This document shows, in pieces, positions 43,487-51,754 of a stretch of 64,000 nucleotides of DNA. Within the stretch, counting starts at the first letter, position 1; each line of letters opens with the position of its first letter. A program made the translations under genes and the position numbers. Under the pieces are notes generated by a model. The model saw nothing but the letters and a program-made list of their open reading frames with translations, was not told where the DNA came from and made no database searches. This stretch comes from Prevotella sp. E13-17 (lineage in GTDB: Bacteria > Bacteroidota > Bacteroidia > Bacteroidales > Bacteroidaceae), in contig NZ_CP091787.1 in the NCBI RefSeq assembly GCF_022024035.1, positions 1,984,001 to 2,048,000 on the forward strand, given 5' to 3'.

Positions 43487-44404
43487 TTATTTGTTCACCT
43501 GGAACTTGGTATCGCCATCCTTGAAGAAGGCATTAATCTGCTTAGCAGCAGCAATACCAGCATTGATGTTGGCCTCGGCTGTCTGAGCACCCATCTTCTT
43601 AGGAGTTGAGAAGTAGCGACCCTCGAACTTCTGGAACTCATCGTTGGCATCGGGCATGATGTCGGTCACGAACTTCAGGTCCTCACGCTCAGCCATCAAC
43701 TTGATGAGCTCGGGCTCGTTGATCACCTCCTTGCGGGCCGTGTTAACCAGCACGCCACCCTTCTTCATCTTGCCTACCAATGCTGCATTGATACTCTGCT
43801 TGGTCTCGGGGGTAGCAGGGATATGGAGTGAAACTACATCACAGGTCTCGAACAGAGCCTCCTGATTAGCTACGGCATGCACGCCAGCAGCATCGATAAC
43901 GTCTGCTGGGCAGAAAGCATCGTAAGCATAAACGTCCATACCAAAGCCTTTGGCAATGCGAGCCACGTTGCGACCCACGTTACCGAAAGCCAGAATTCCC
44001 AGCTTCTTGCCAAGCAGCTCGCTGCCGCTCTTGCCGTTGTAGAAGCCACGAACAGCCATCACGAGCAGACCGAAGACCAACTCGGCTACTGCATTTGAGT
44101 TCTGGCCTGGTGTGTTCTCAGCAACCACATTGTGTGCAGTGGCTGCAGCCAGGTCAATATTGTCGTAACCAGCGCCGGCACGAACCACAATCTTCAACTG
44201 CTTAGCAGCATCGAGTACTTCTGCGTCAACCTTATCTGAACGGATAATCAGCGCATCGGCATCGGCTACTGCAGCCAGAAACTGAGCCTTCTCTGTATAT
44301 TTCTCGAGCAGCACCAACTCGTTGCCGGCTGCTTCAATCTCTGCTTTAATACCATTGACAGCTGCTGCTGCGAATGGCTTCTCAGTTGCAACTAAAACTT
44401 TCAT
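43487..44404 (-). CDS. serA: D-3-phosphoglycerate dehydrogenase
   Basis: About 305 residues from the ATG at 44404 (MKVLVATEKPFAAAAVNGIK). D-2-hydroxyacid dehydrogenase fold with the NAD-binding GILAFGNVGRNVARIAKGFG near 145 and the catalytic Arg/Glu/His pattern (NTARKEVINEPELI; LHIPATPETK). The short form without ACT domain is typical of Bacteroidetes SerA. It oxidises 3-phosphoglycerate in serine synthesis and lies 34 bp after serC. Confidence 0.92.
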   Translation of the reverse strand: MKVLVATEKPFAAAAVNGIKAEIEAAGNELVLLEKYTEKAQFLAAVADADALIIRSDKVDAEVLDAAKQLKIVVRAGAGYDNIDLAAATAHNVVAENTPGQNSNAVAELVFGLLVMAVRGFYNGKSGSELLGKKLGILAFGNVGRNVARIAKGFGMDVYAYDAFCPADVIDAAGVHAVANQEALFETCDVVSLHIPATPETKQSINAALVGKMKKGGVLVNTARKEVINEPELIKLMAEREDLKFVTDIMPDANDEFQKFEGRYFSTPKKMGAQTAEANINAGIAAAKQINAFFKDGDTKFQVNK

Positions 44405-44438
44405 TTTATTCATTGAACTTTGAATGTTGAACATTGAC

Positions 44439-45506
44439 TTAGTGATTAGCTTCGAACTCCTTCATGCAGGCTACGAGGGCATTGACACCTTCGATGGTCT
44501 GAGCGTTGTAGCAAGAAGCACGGAAACCACCAACATCGCGGTGACCCTTCACGCCAACCATACCTTTTGACACGGCGAAATCAAGGAAGTCCTTCTCCAA
44601 CTCCTTGTATTCAGGAGCCATAACGAAGCAGATGTTCATCAGAGAACGATCAGCCTCCTGAGCAGTACCTACAAACATCTTATTGCGATCAATCTCGCCG
44701 TAAACGATTTCTGCACGCTGGTGAGCCAACTTATCCATGGCCTCAACACCACCCTGCTTCTTGATCCAACGCAGGTTCTCGAGAGCGCAGTAGATAGGCA
44801 CTACAGGAGGTGTGTTGAACATAGAACCCTTTGACACGTGTGTGCGATAATCGAGCATGGTAGGAATCTCACGTGGAGCCTTGCCCAGAGCATCGTCTTT
44901 CACAATAACAATAGTCACACCAGCCATTGCCAAATTCTTCTGAGCACCTGCATAGATGGCATCATACTTAGCCACATCGATTGGACGACTGAAAATGTCG
45001 GAAGACATATCGGCAATCAGACGTACGGGAACGTCGAGATCCTTGCGAAGCTCGGTGCCATAGATGGTGTTGTTGGTGGTGATGTGCAGATAGTCAGCAT
45101 CTGCAGGAACAGTCCAATCCTTTGGGATAAAGGTATAGTTAGAATCAGCAGAAGAAGCAACCTCAACTACTTCACCGAAAAGTTTTGCTTCCTTCATAGC
45201 CTTCTTCGCCCAAACACCAGTGTTCAAATAGGCAGCCTTCTTAATCAAGAAGTTATAAGGAATCATACAGAACTCAAGGGATGCGCCTCCGCCAAGGAAT
45301 ATTACGGAGTAACCCTCAGGAACCTGTAATAGCTCCTTCACGAGCGCTACAGCCTCGTCAACAACAGGCTGGAAATCCTTGGCACGATGGCTGATCTCCA
45401 TCAAAGAGAGACCAGAACCATTGAAGTCTAAACACTGTTTAGCGGTGGCCTCAATGACTTCACGGGGAAGCATCGAAGGGCCGGCATTAAAGTTGTACTT
45501 CTTCAT
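44439..45506 (-). CDS. serC: Phosphoserine aminotransferase
   Basis: A 355-residue class V aminotransferase: start [37 protein letters not shown], and the PLP lysine in [18 protein letters not shown] near 190. It converts 3-phosphohydroxypyruvate to phosphoserine. First gene of a serC-serA operon. In many Bacteroides a DUF1015 gene completes this operon; here the DUF1015 gene is at 25.4 kb. Confidence 0.95.
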   Translation of the reverse strand: MKKYNFNAGPSMLPREVIEATAKQCLDFNGSGLSLMEISHRAKDFQPVVDEAVALVKELLQVPEGYSVIFLGGGASLEFCMIPYNFLIKKAAYLNTGVWAKKAMKEAKLFGEVVEVASSADSNYTFIPKDWTVPADADYLHITTNNTIYGTELRKDLDVPVRLIADMSSDIFSRPIDVAKYDAIYAGAQKNLAMAGVTIVIVKDDALGKAPREIPTMLDYRTHVSKGSMFNTPPVVPIYCALENLRWIKKQGGVEAMDKLAHQRAEIVYGEIDRNKMFVGTAQEADRSLMNICFVMAPEYKELEKDFLDFAVSKGMVGVKGHRDVGGFRASCYNAQTIEGVNALVACMKEFEANH

Positions 45507-45674
45507 AAAATTGTTTGATTAATTATTTAGTTTAATAACCTTTTTCTTAAAAACGTTGCGAAATTACAATTTTATTTTTAATCCAACAAATATTTTGGCA
45601 TAAATTAATGTAAAACCGCATTTTTCCTATCATATTGTCAACTCAACGTATCAAATCTTTGATAATTGGCATTT

Positions 45675-47003
45675 CTATCGGACGGGTTCTACGATTGTGC
45701 GGACACCCTTAATCTTTTCACCGCGCGTTAACCGAATCACCTGTTGCATTTTCTCACGACGCACTGCGACATAGGCATAGCGCTCGGCCACATCGATACG
45801 TCCTATCTCAGAGGTCTGCAGCCCACCCTTCTTACAGAGGAAGCCCACGATATCACCTTTGGAGATTTTATCCTTCTTGCCTTTGCCAATATAAAGCGTT
45901 GCCATGCGAGGGGCAGCCGGCTTTTCTTTGTTTGGCATCAACTCATAGGTCTCGACATCTGAATGAACAAATTCTGGAAGATGCTCTTCTGGTCCGATCA
46001 GAAAGAATGTCTTTCCCGAGGCATCCCATCGCGCAGTTCGACCCACACGGTGCACAAGAGCTTCTTCGTTGAGAGGCAAGTGATAGTGGATGATATTATC
46101 GATTTGAGGGATGTCCAGACCACGAGAAGCCAAGTCTGTAGAGACCAGCACCGTAGAAGAACCATTAGAGAACTTATATAGAGCATCCTCACGCTGTTGC
46201 TGTTCCAGCCCACCATGGAAGGCACTGGTGACGAAGCCCTGCTGACGCAGGAACTCATCGGTACGAACCACCGAGTCGCGATAGTTCAGGAAAACGATGC
46301 TTTGGCTCTCGCCAAGCGAAAGGAGCAGATGTGCCAGCGTGCCAAGTTTGTCCTTCTCGGGACTATCCACGCGGTACACCTTAACACGCTCGTTGACAGG
46401 TTCATCGTCAACCAAGTAGTCAAGACGGTCTGTACGGCGTAACTCAACGAACTGAGGTATCTGTTCGGCATCAGTGGCAGAAAGCAGTATGCGGCGTTCA
46501 AGCGAGGGCAAACAGTCTATGAGTTTTGCCATCTCATTCTGGAACCCCATTTCCAAGCACTTGTCAAACTCATCTATTATTATATATTTAATATGGTGTG
46601 CTAGGATATTGCCTTTTTCAAGGTGATCATTCAGGCGACCAGGCGTGCCGAAAACGACCTGAGGTCTGTTCTGGCGCAGAATCTTATGTTCATCCATGGT
46701 GGCACGTCCACCATAACAACTCTGAGAACGTAGTCCAGAACCCATCGACTTCAAGACCGCATTCGACTGCAAAGCCAATTCTCGACTGGGCAGCACCACC
46801 AAAGCCTGAACCTCATCATCCGATGTATCGAGCAACTGTATAAGTGGCAGAAGATAAGCCAAGGTCTTGCCTGACCCCGTTGGAGAAAGGATAACAACAT
46901 CATGACGCCCACGAAGTATCTGTTCTTCTGCTTCTTGTTGCATCATGCTCAGCTGGTCTATGCCCAACTTTGCAAGCACATTGTTTAGTAATTCATTCCT
47001 CAT
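45675..47003 (-). CDS. DbpA-type DEAD-box RNA helicase
   Basis: A 442-residue RNA helicase: Q motif region, Walker A SPTGSGKT near 42, IIIDEFDKCLEMGFQ near 140 (DEFD in place of DEAD), SAT near 175, and HRVGRTARWDASG near 316. The C-terminal part (about 365-442, IGKGKKDKISKGDIVGFLCK) is a DbpA RNA-binding domain, which in E. coli directs the helicase to 23S rRNA hairpin 92. A ribosome-assembly role is therefore likely. A -7 box lies at 47012-47019. Confidence 0.92.
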   Translation of the reverse strand: MRNELLNNVLAKLGIDQLSMMQQEAEEQILRGRHDVVILSPTGSGKTLAYLLPLIQLLDTSDDEVQALVVLPSRELALQSNAVLKSMGSGLRSQSCYGGRATMDEHKILRQNRPQVVFGTPGRLNDHLEKGNILAHHIKYIIIDEFDKCLEMGFQNEMAKLIDCLPSLERRILLSATDAEQIPQFVELRRTDRLDYLVDDEPVNERVKVYRVDSPEKDKLGTLAHLLLSLGESQSIVFLNYRDSVVRTDEFLRQQGFVTSAFHGGLEQQQREDALYKFSNGSSTVLVSTDLASRGLDIPQIDNIIHYHLPLNEEALVHRVGRTARWDASGKTFFLIGPEEHLPEFVHSDVETYELMPNKEKPAAPRMATLYIGKGKKDKISKGDIVGFLCKKGGLQTSEIGRIDVAERYAYVAVRREKMQQVIRLTRGEKIKGVRTIVEPVR

Positions 47004-47011
47004 AGCGCTTG

Positions 47012-47019
47012 CAAAGATA
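47012..47019 (-). promoter_or_regulatory. -7 element of DEAD-box helicase gene
   Basis: TATCTTTG on the minus strand, 8 bp before the helicase start codon. Confidence 0.65.
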
Positions 47020-47063
47020 CTAAATTATTTATTATCCTTATTTCTAATATCAAGTTTTTTTTC

Positions 47064-47071
47064 TACCTTTG
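47064..47071 (+). promoter_or_regulatory. -7 element of fur-recQ
   Basis: TACCTTTG, 23 bp before the ATG at 47095; it excludes the longer frame from 46945. Confidence 0.65.
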
Positions 47072-47094
47072 CACCTATTATTATATTAGATGCG

Positions 47095-47529
47095 ATGCAT
47101 ACAAATCTCTCCGACGAACAAATCCTGCAACAGGCTGGCATCAGAGTGACTGCCGTACGCCTGCTTGTTTGGCATTACATACGCAACAACTATACAGATG
47201 CTTTCAGTCTGAATGACCTTGAGATCGGACTAAAGACGGTTGATAGGTCAACCATTTTCCGCACACTGACCCTGCTTAACGAGGCTCACCTGCTTCACGA
47301 AATCGACGATGGGTCTGGATCACAGAAGTACTGCGTGTGCCACCACGACGACACACGCCATTGCACCGGACATGTGCATCTCTCCTGTCGTTTGTGCCAT
47401 CGCACTTACTGCCTGCCCAACATCAGGATTCCATCGGTGCCTCTGCCCGAAGGCTTTGAAGTAGAAGAAACGGAGTATGTAGTTAAAGGAATATGCGCCA
47501 ACTGTACAGGAAAGGAGGGACGTAAATGA
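47095..47529 (+). CDS. Fur-family metalloregulator
   Basis: About 144 residues from the ATG at 47095. A winged helix (RVTAVRLLVWHYIRNNYTDA; DRSTIFRTLTLLNEAHLLHE) is followed by a metal-binding dimerisation domain with HVHLSCRLCHRTYC near 99-112 and GICANC near the end, giving two CxxC pairs for a structural zinc. The type (Fur, Zur or PerR) cannot be fixed from sequence. It overlaps recQ by 4 bp, so it is co-transcribed with a helicase. Confidence 0.9.
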   Translation: MHTNLSDEQILQQAGIRVTAVRLLVWHYIRNNYTDAFSLNDLEIGLKTVDRSTIFRTLTLLNEAHLLHEIDDGSGSQKYCVCHHDDTRHCTGHVHLSCRLCHRTYCLPNIRIPSVPLPEGFEVEETEYVVKGICANCTGKEGRK

Positions 47530-49352
47530 TTTACGAACTACTGAAACGACACTATGGCTACGACACGTTCCGTCCGCAGCAGGAAGCAATCATCCACAAC
47601 GTATTGGAGGGCAAAGACACGCTGGTGCTGATGCCTACTGGCGGCGGCAAGAGCTTATGCTATCAGATTCCAGCATTGGCACTACCAGGAACAGCCATTG
47701 TCGTATCGCCACTCATCAGTCTGATGAAAGACCAAGTGGAGACACTGAAGAGCAACGGCATTGAGGCTGAAGCACTGAACTCGAACAACGACTCGACCAT
47801 GGACACCATCATTCGACGCAAATGCACGATGGGGCAATTAAAGTTGCTATACATCTCACCAGAAAGGCTCCTGGCCGAGATGGATTTTCTTTTGAAACAA
47901 ATAAACATTTCGCTCTTTGCCATTGACGAGGCACACTGCATCAGCCAATGGGGACATGACTTCAGGCCTGAATACACCCAACTCGGAAAGTTGCGCGAGC
48001 AATTCCCATGCGTGCCAATCATGGCGCTGACAGCGACTGCCGACAAGATTACGCGTCACGACATCCTTAAACAACTAAGAATTGAAGGTTGCAACGAGTT
48101 CATCAGTAGCTTTGACCGACCAAATCTAAGTCTCTCGGTTAAAAGAGGTTATAAAGAAAAAGAGAAGCTAGCTTTTATCCAGAATTTCATTAAAGCAAGA
48201 CCGCTGGATGCAGGCATTATTTACTGCCTCAGCAGGAAAAGCACCGAAAAGGTGGCAGAACAATTACGCCGCCTCGGCATACAGGCTTTGCCCTACCATG
48301 CCGCCCTCTCACCACATGAGCGCAGCCAAGCCCAAGAGCTATTCAAGAACGACCAAGTGCAAGTCATTTGTGCGACGGTGGCCTTTGGCATGGGAATTGA
48401 CAAAAGCAATGTAAGGTGGGTCATCCATTTCAACATGCCAAAGAGCATTGAAAGTTTCTATCAGGAGATTGGTCGTGCCGGGCGCGATGGTGCTAGTGCC
48501 GACACTGTTTTGTTCTATTCACTGAGCGACATCGTGCAATTATCTGAGTTTGCAAAACAGAGCGGGCAACAAAGTATCAATATGGACAAACTGCATCGCA
48601 TGCAGGAATATGCCGAATCAAGCATTTGCCGAAGACGCATTCTTCTGAACTACTTTGGCGAACAGATGGACCACGACTGCTGCAACTGCGACATCTGCCA
48701 GAATCCACCCCAACGATTCGACGGAACCAAGCTGTGCCAGATGGCTCTAAGTGCCATCAAGCGCACCAACGAGCAGATCCGCATATCGACAACAGTAGAA
48801 ATCGTGAAAGGCATGTCGTCACCAGAGGTCAAGAAGATGGGCTACGACCGACTGAAAACATTTGGCGTGGGCAAAGAGCATACCATCAGCGACTGGCAGG
48901 ACTATCTGTTACAGATGTTGCAGTTAGGCCTCATCGAAATTGCCTACGATGAGAAAAAGCATGCCAAAATCACGCCATTGGGCGACGAGGTGCTCTACGG
49001 TCGGAAGCCAATAGAGCTATGCGTCATAGACCACAGCATCAAGGAGACAGCCACCAGAAGGACCAAACACAAGCTGCAACTACAGATACCGACCATCACT
49101 ATTCCCGGATTGGCAGCTAGCACAGGCACAGAAGACAGTAAGCTATTTGAGGCTCTTAGACAGTTGAGAACGCTCTGTGCGCAGGAAGAGAACATGCCAC
49201 CCTACATTGTATTCAGCGACAAAGTGTTACATACACTGGCAACCATCAAACCCACTACCATAGAACAGTTTGGATTCATATCGGGTATCGGCGAGTTTAA
49301 GAAGCTTAAGTACGGACAGCGATTCGTCAGTCTTATCCAAAAGTTTGTGTAA
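47526..49352 (+). CDS. recQ: RecQ-family DNA helicase (second of two)
   Basis: A 608-residue helicase: Walker A PTGGGKS near 39, IDEAHCISQWGHDFRP near 137, QEIGRAGRDG near 313, zinc site CRRRILLNYFGE ... CCNCDIC near 365-385, an RQC winged helix (about 400-500) and a C-terminal HRDC domain (FEALRQLRTLCAQEENMPPY near 540). It is the more complete of the two RecQ proteins in the window and closer to the canonical enzyme. Coupled to the Fur-family gene. Confidence 0.94.
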   Translation: MIYELLKRHYGYDTFRPQQEAIIHNVLEGKDTLVLMPTGGGKSLCYQIPALALPGTAIVVSPLISLMKDQVETLKSNGIEAEALNSNNDSTMDTIIRRKCTMGQLKLLYISPERLLAEMDFLLKQINISLFAIDEAHCISQWGHDFRPEYTQLGKLREQFPCVPIMALTATADKITRHDILKQLRIEGCNEFISSFDRPNLSLSVKRGYKEKEKLAFIQNFIKARPLDAGIIYCLSRKSTEKVAEQLRRLGIQALPYHAALSPHERSQAQELFKNDQVQVICATVAFGMGIDKSNVRWVIHFNMPKSIESFYQEIGRAGRDGASADTVLFYSLSDIVQLSEFAKQSGQQSINMDKLHRMQEYAESSICRRRILLNYFGEQMDHDCCNCDICQNPPQRFDGTKLCQMALSAIKRTNEQIRISTTVEIVKGMSSPEVKKMGYDRLKTFGVGKEHTISDWQDYLLQMLQLGLIEIAYDEKKHAKITPLGDEVLYGRKPIELCVIDHSIKETATRRTKHKLQLQIPTITIPGLAASTGTEDSKLFEALRQLRTLCAQEENMPPYIVFSDKVLHTLATIKPTTIEQFGFISGIGEFKKLKYGQRFVSLIQKFV

Positions 49353-49394
49353 CAGAAAATAAGTATAATATTTTGCTTTTTGCCTAATTATTAG

Positions 49395-49402
49395 TAATTT
49401 TG
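49395..49402 (+). promoter_or_regulatory. -7 element of the P-loop/CYTH gene
   Basis: TAATTTTG, 22 bp before the start codon. Confidence 0.55.
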
Positions 49403-49424
49403 CACGCGAATAAGGAAATAGACA

Positions 49425-50528
49425 ATGAACGATATAAAGAAAATAGTCCTCACGGGTGGACCATGCGCTGGAAAAACAACAGCATTGGTTCGCATCATTG
49501 AGCATTTCTCTAATCTTGGATACAAAGTATTTACAATTCCAGAAGTACCAACGCTCTTCACACAGGCTGGTATGAACTACCTGACGAAGAACAAGGGATT
49601 CTTCTATGAAGGAGAGAAAGCAACGCTCGAGATTCAATTGGCACTTGAGGACAAGTTCATGCGTATGGCACAGGAATGCACCGAGCAGCCTTGCCTCATT
49701 GTCTGCGACCGCGGCACAATGGACATCTCTGCATATATGTCTTCCGAGATATGGGCAGACATCACACGTGCCGTTGGCACCACATCTCCTGAACTACGTA
49801 ATCGCTATGATGCCATCCTTCACTTGGTATCGGCAGCCGATGGTGCAGAGCAATACTACACCACTGCAAACAATGCCCAGCGCAATGAGCCGATGACGGA
49901 AGAAGGACTTCGGATAGCACGCTCGTTGGATAAGAAAGTGATTCGGGCATGGAACGGGCATCCACATCTGCGTGTCATCAACAACCACGACGATTTTGAG
50001 GCCAAGATGCGCCGCGTCCTTAAAGAGATCAGCAGTGTTCTCGGCCTACCCCAACCCATCGAGGAGGAGCGCAAGTATATTGTGGAAGTTACTGGGCAGC
50101 TACCCGACGACTGTATCGAAAGCGATATCACCCAAACATACCTACAGGGCGAACCAGGCACAGAGATACGTCTTCGCAAACGCGCCTGGGACGGCAAATA
50201 CGTTTATGTTCATACCACCAAGAACCAACAGTCTGCAACAGAAGAGATGGTGGTGGAGCGACAAATCAACAACAGTCTCTACGAGATGATGCTCAGGCTG
50301 GCAGACCCGACAAGGAAGACCATTCGCAAGCATCGTCACAGTTTTATCTGGCAAGGCCAATTCTTCGAGGTTGACACGTATCAAGATCAACTGGAAGGAC
50401 TCATCATTCTTGAGACCAAAGGCATTGCCCAAGGCGAACCTGTCAAGTTCCCACCATTCCTTAAAGCCATCAAGGACATCACTGGCGACAAAGAATACTA
50501 CAACTTTAACTTGGCAAAAAAGAAATAA
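49425..50528 (+). CDS. P-loop NTPase fused to a CYTH triphosphate-tunnel domain
   Basis: A 367-residue two-domain protein. Residues 1-200 are an AAA_28-type P-loop kinase (Walker A GGPCAGKTTA near 11-20; LIVCDRGTMDISAYM near 93). Residues about 205-367 are a CYTH domain: EEERKYIVEV carries the ExExK motif near 212, then EIRLRKR, KRKTIRK-like basic strands and FFEVDTYQ, FLETKG-like LIILETKG. The architecture recalls plant TTM1/2 proteins (kinase plus CYTH), which act on pyrophosphate or triphosphates. Substrate unknown. The pheS gene follows after 30 bp. Confidence 0.88.
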   Translation: MNDIKKIVLTGGPCAGKTTALVRIIEHFSNLGYKVFTIPEVPTLFTQAGMNYLTKNKGFFYEGEKATLEIQLALEDKFMRMAQECTEQPCLIVCDRGTMDISAYMSSEIWADITRAVGTTSPELRNRYDAILHLVSAADGAEQYYTTANNAQRNEPMTEEGLRIARSLDKKVIRAWNGHPHLRVINNHDDFEAKMRRVLKEISSVLGLPQPIEEERKYIVEVTGQLPDDCIESDITQTYLQGEPGTEIRLRKRAWDGKYVYVHTTKNQQSATEEMVVERQINNSLYEMMLRLADPTRKTIRKHRHSFIWQGQFFEVDTYQDQLEGLIILETKGIAQGEPVKFPPFLKAIKDITGDKEYYNFNLAKKK

Positions 50529-50558
50529 CGATTTTAGGAAATACATACATAAATAATC

Positions 50559-51617
50559 ATGATAGTAGATAAGATCAATCAACTCCTTCAGCAAGTCGAT
50601 GAACTGAAGGCAAAGAATGCAGAAGAAGTAGAGCAGCTACGACTGAAGTACCTGAGCAAAAAGGGTGAGATCACAGAGCTGATGAACGACTTCCGCAACG
50701 TGCCCGCAGAACAGAAAAAAGAAGTGGGTATGAAAATCAATGCGTTGAAGCAGCGCATCACAGAGCGCATCAATCAACTGCGAGAGGCAACTGCCACACA
50801 GGAGACTGGCAATGAGCAGATAGACCTGACAAGAACACCCTATCCTATTCCATTAGGTACACGTCATCCGCTGACAATTGTCACCAATGAGATTATTGAT
50901 ATATTCAGCCGTATGGGCTTCGTCTTGGCCGATGGACCTGAAGTAGAGGACGACCTGCACGTGTTCACCAAGATGAACTTTGCCGCCGATCATCCTGCAC
51001 GTGATATGCAAGACACATTCTTTGTCAGTCAGCATCCCAACGATGTAACCAAGAACATTCTGCTGCGCTCGCACACATCATCGGTTCAGGCTCGTATCAT
51101 GGAACAGATGCACACCGAGGACGGCAAGCTGACAGGACCTATCCGCGTGATCTGTCCAGGACGTGTCTATCGCAACGAGGCCATCACTGCTCGTGCCCAC
51201 TGTTTCTTCCATCAGGTTGAAGGCCTGTATATCGACAAGAACGTGTCGTTTACTGACCTAAAGCAGGTGCTCTTGTCGTTTGCACGAGAGATGTTTGGTG
51301 CCGACACAAAGATTCGTCTGCGTCCATCTTACTTCCCATTCACCGAGCCTTCTGCTGAGATGGACATTTCTTGCTTCATCTGTGGTGGCGAAGGTTGCGG
51401 TTTCTGCAAGCACACAGGATGGGTAGAGATTCTGGGGTGCGGCATGGTTGACCCCAACGTGCTGGAACAGTGCGGTATCGACTCAAAGGTATATTCTGGT
51501 TATGCCTTCGGTATGGGTGTAGAGCGCATCACCAACTTGAAGTATCGCGTCAGCGACCTGCGCATGTTCTCCGAGAACGACACACGTTTCCTCGAAGAGT
51601 TCCAGGCAGCAGAGTAA
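50559..51617 (+). CDS. pheS: Phenylalanyl-tRNA synthetase alpha subunit
   Basis: A 352-residue class II synthetase subunit. The N-terminal coiled coil (about 1-90) is followed by the catalytic core: motif 2 VYRNEAITARAHCFFHQVEG, a zinc-ribbon-like CFICGGEGCGFC, and motif 3 GYAFGMGVERITNL. Length is normal. pheT is not adjacent, as is common in Bacteroidetes. It probably shares a transcript with the P-loop/CYTH gene. Confidence 0.96.
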   Translation: MIVDKINQLLQQVDELKAKNAEEVEQLRLKYLSKKGEITELMNDFRNVPAEQKKEVGMKINALKQRITERINQLREATATQETGNEQIDLTRTPYPIPLGTRHPLTIVTNEIIDIFSRMGFVLADGPEVEDDLHVFTKMNFAADHPARDMQDTFFVSQHPNDVTKNILLRSHTSSVQARIMEQMHTEDGKLTGPIRVICPGRVYRNEAITARAHCFFHQVEGLYIDKNVSFTDLKQVLLSFAREMFGADTKIRLRPSYFPFTEPSAEMDISCFICGGEGCGFCKHTGWVEILGCGMVDPNVLEQCGIDSKVYSGYAFGMGVERITNLKYRVSDLRMFSENDTRFLEEFQAAE

Positions 51618-51690
51618 ACATTTAGCAGATTAATCAAGCGTGATGATTTCTCGCAACAGAACGAAAGTCTAACGCCCAGAATAAAAAAAC

Positions 51691-51730
51691 AATAAAGGTT
51701 GGCACCTTCGTATGAGTGCCAACCTTTATT
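51691..51730. terminator. Bidirectional terminator
   Basis: AATAAAGGTTGGCAC / GTGCCAACCTTTATT perfect 15-bp stem, 10-nt loop, between convergent pheS and the metalloprotease gene. Confidence 0.9.
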
Positions 51731-51754
51731 TATGTATTAATGCCGTGAACGTTA

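Noticed and set aside
46945-47094. Longer start for the Fur-family gene
   Set aside because: The extension lies upstream of the -7 box at 47064-47071 and overlaps the divergent helicase gene.
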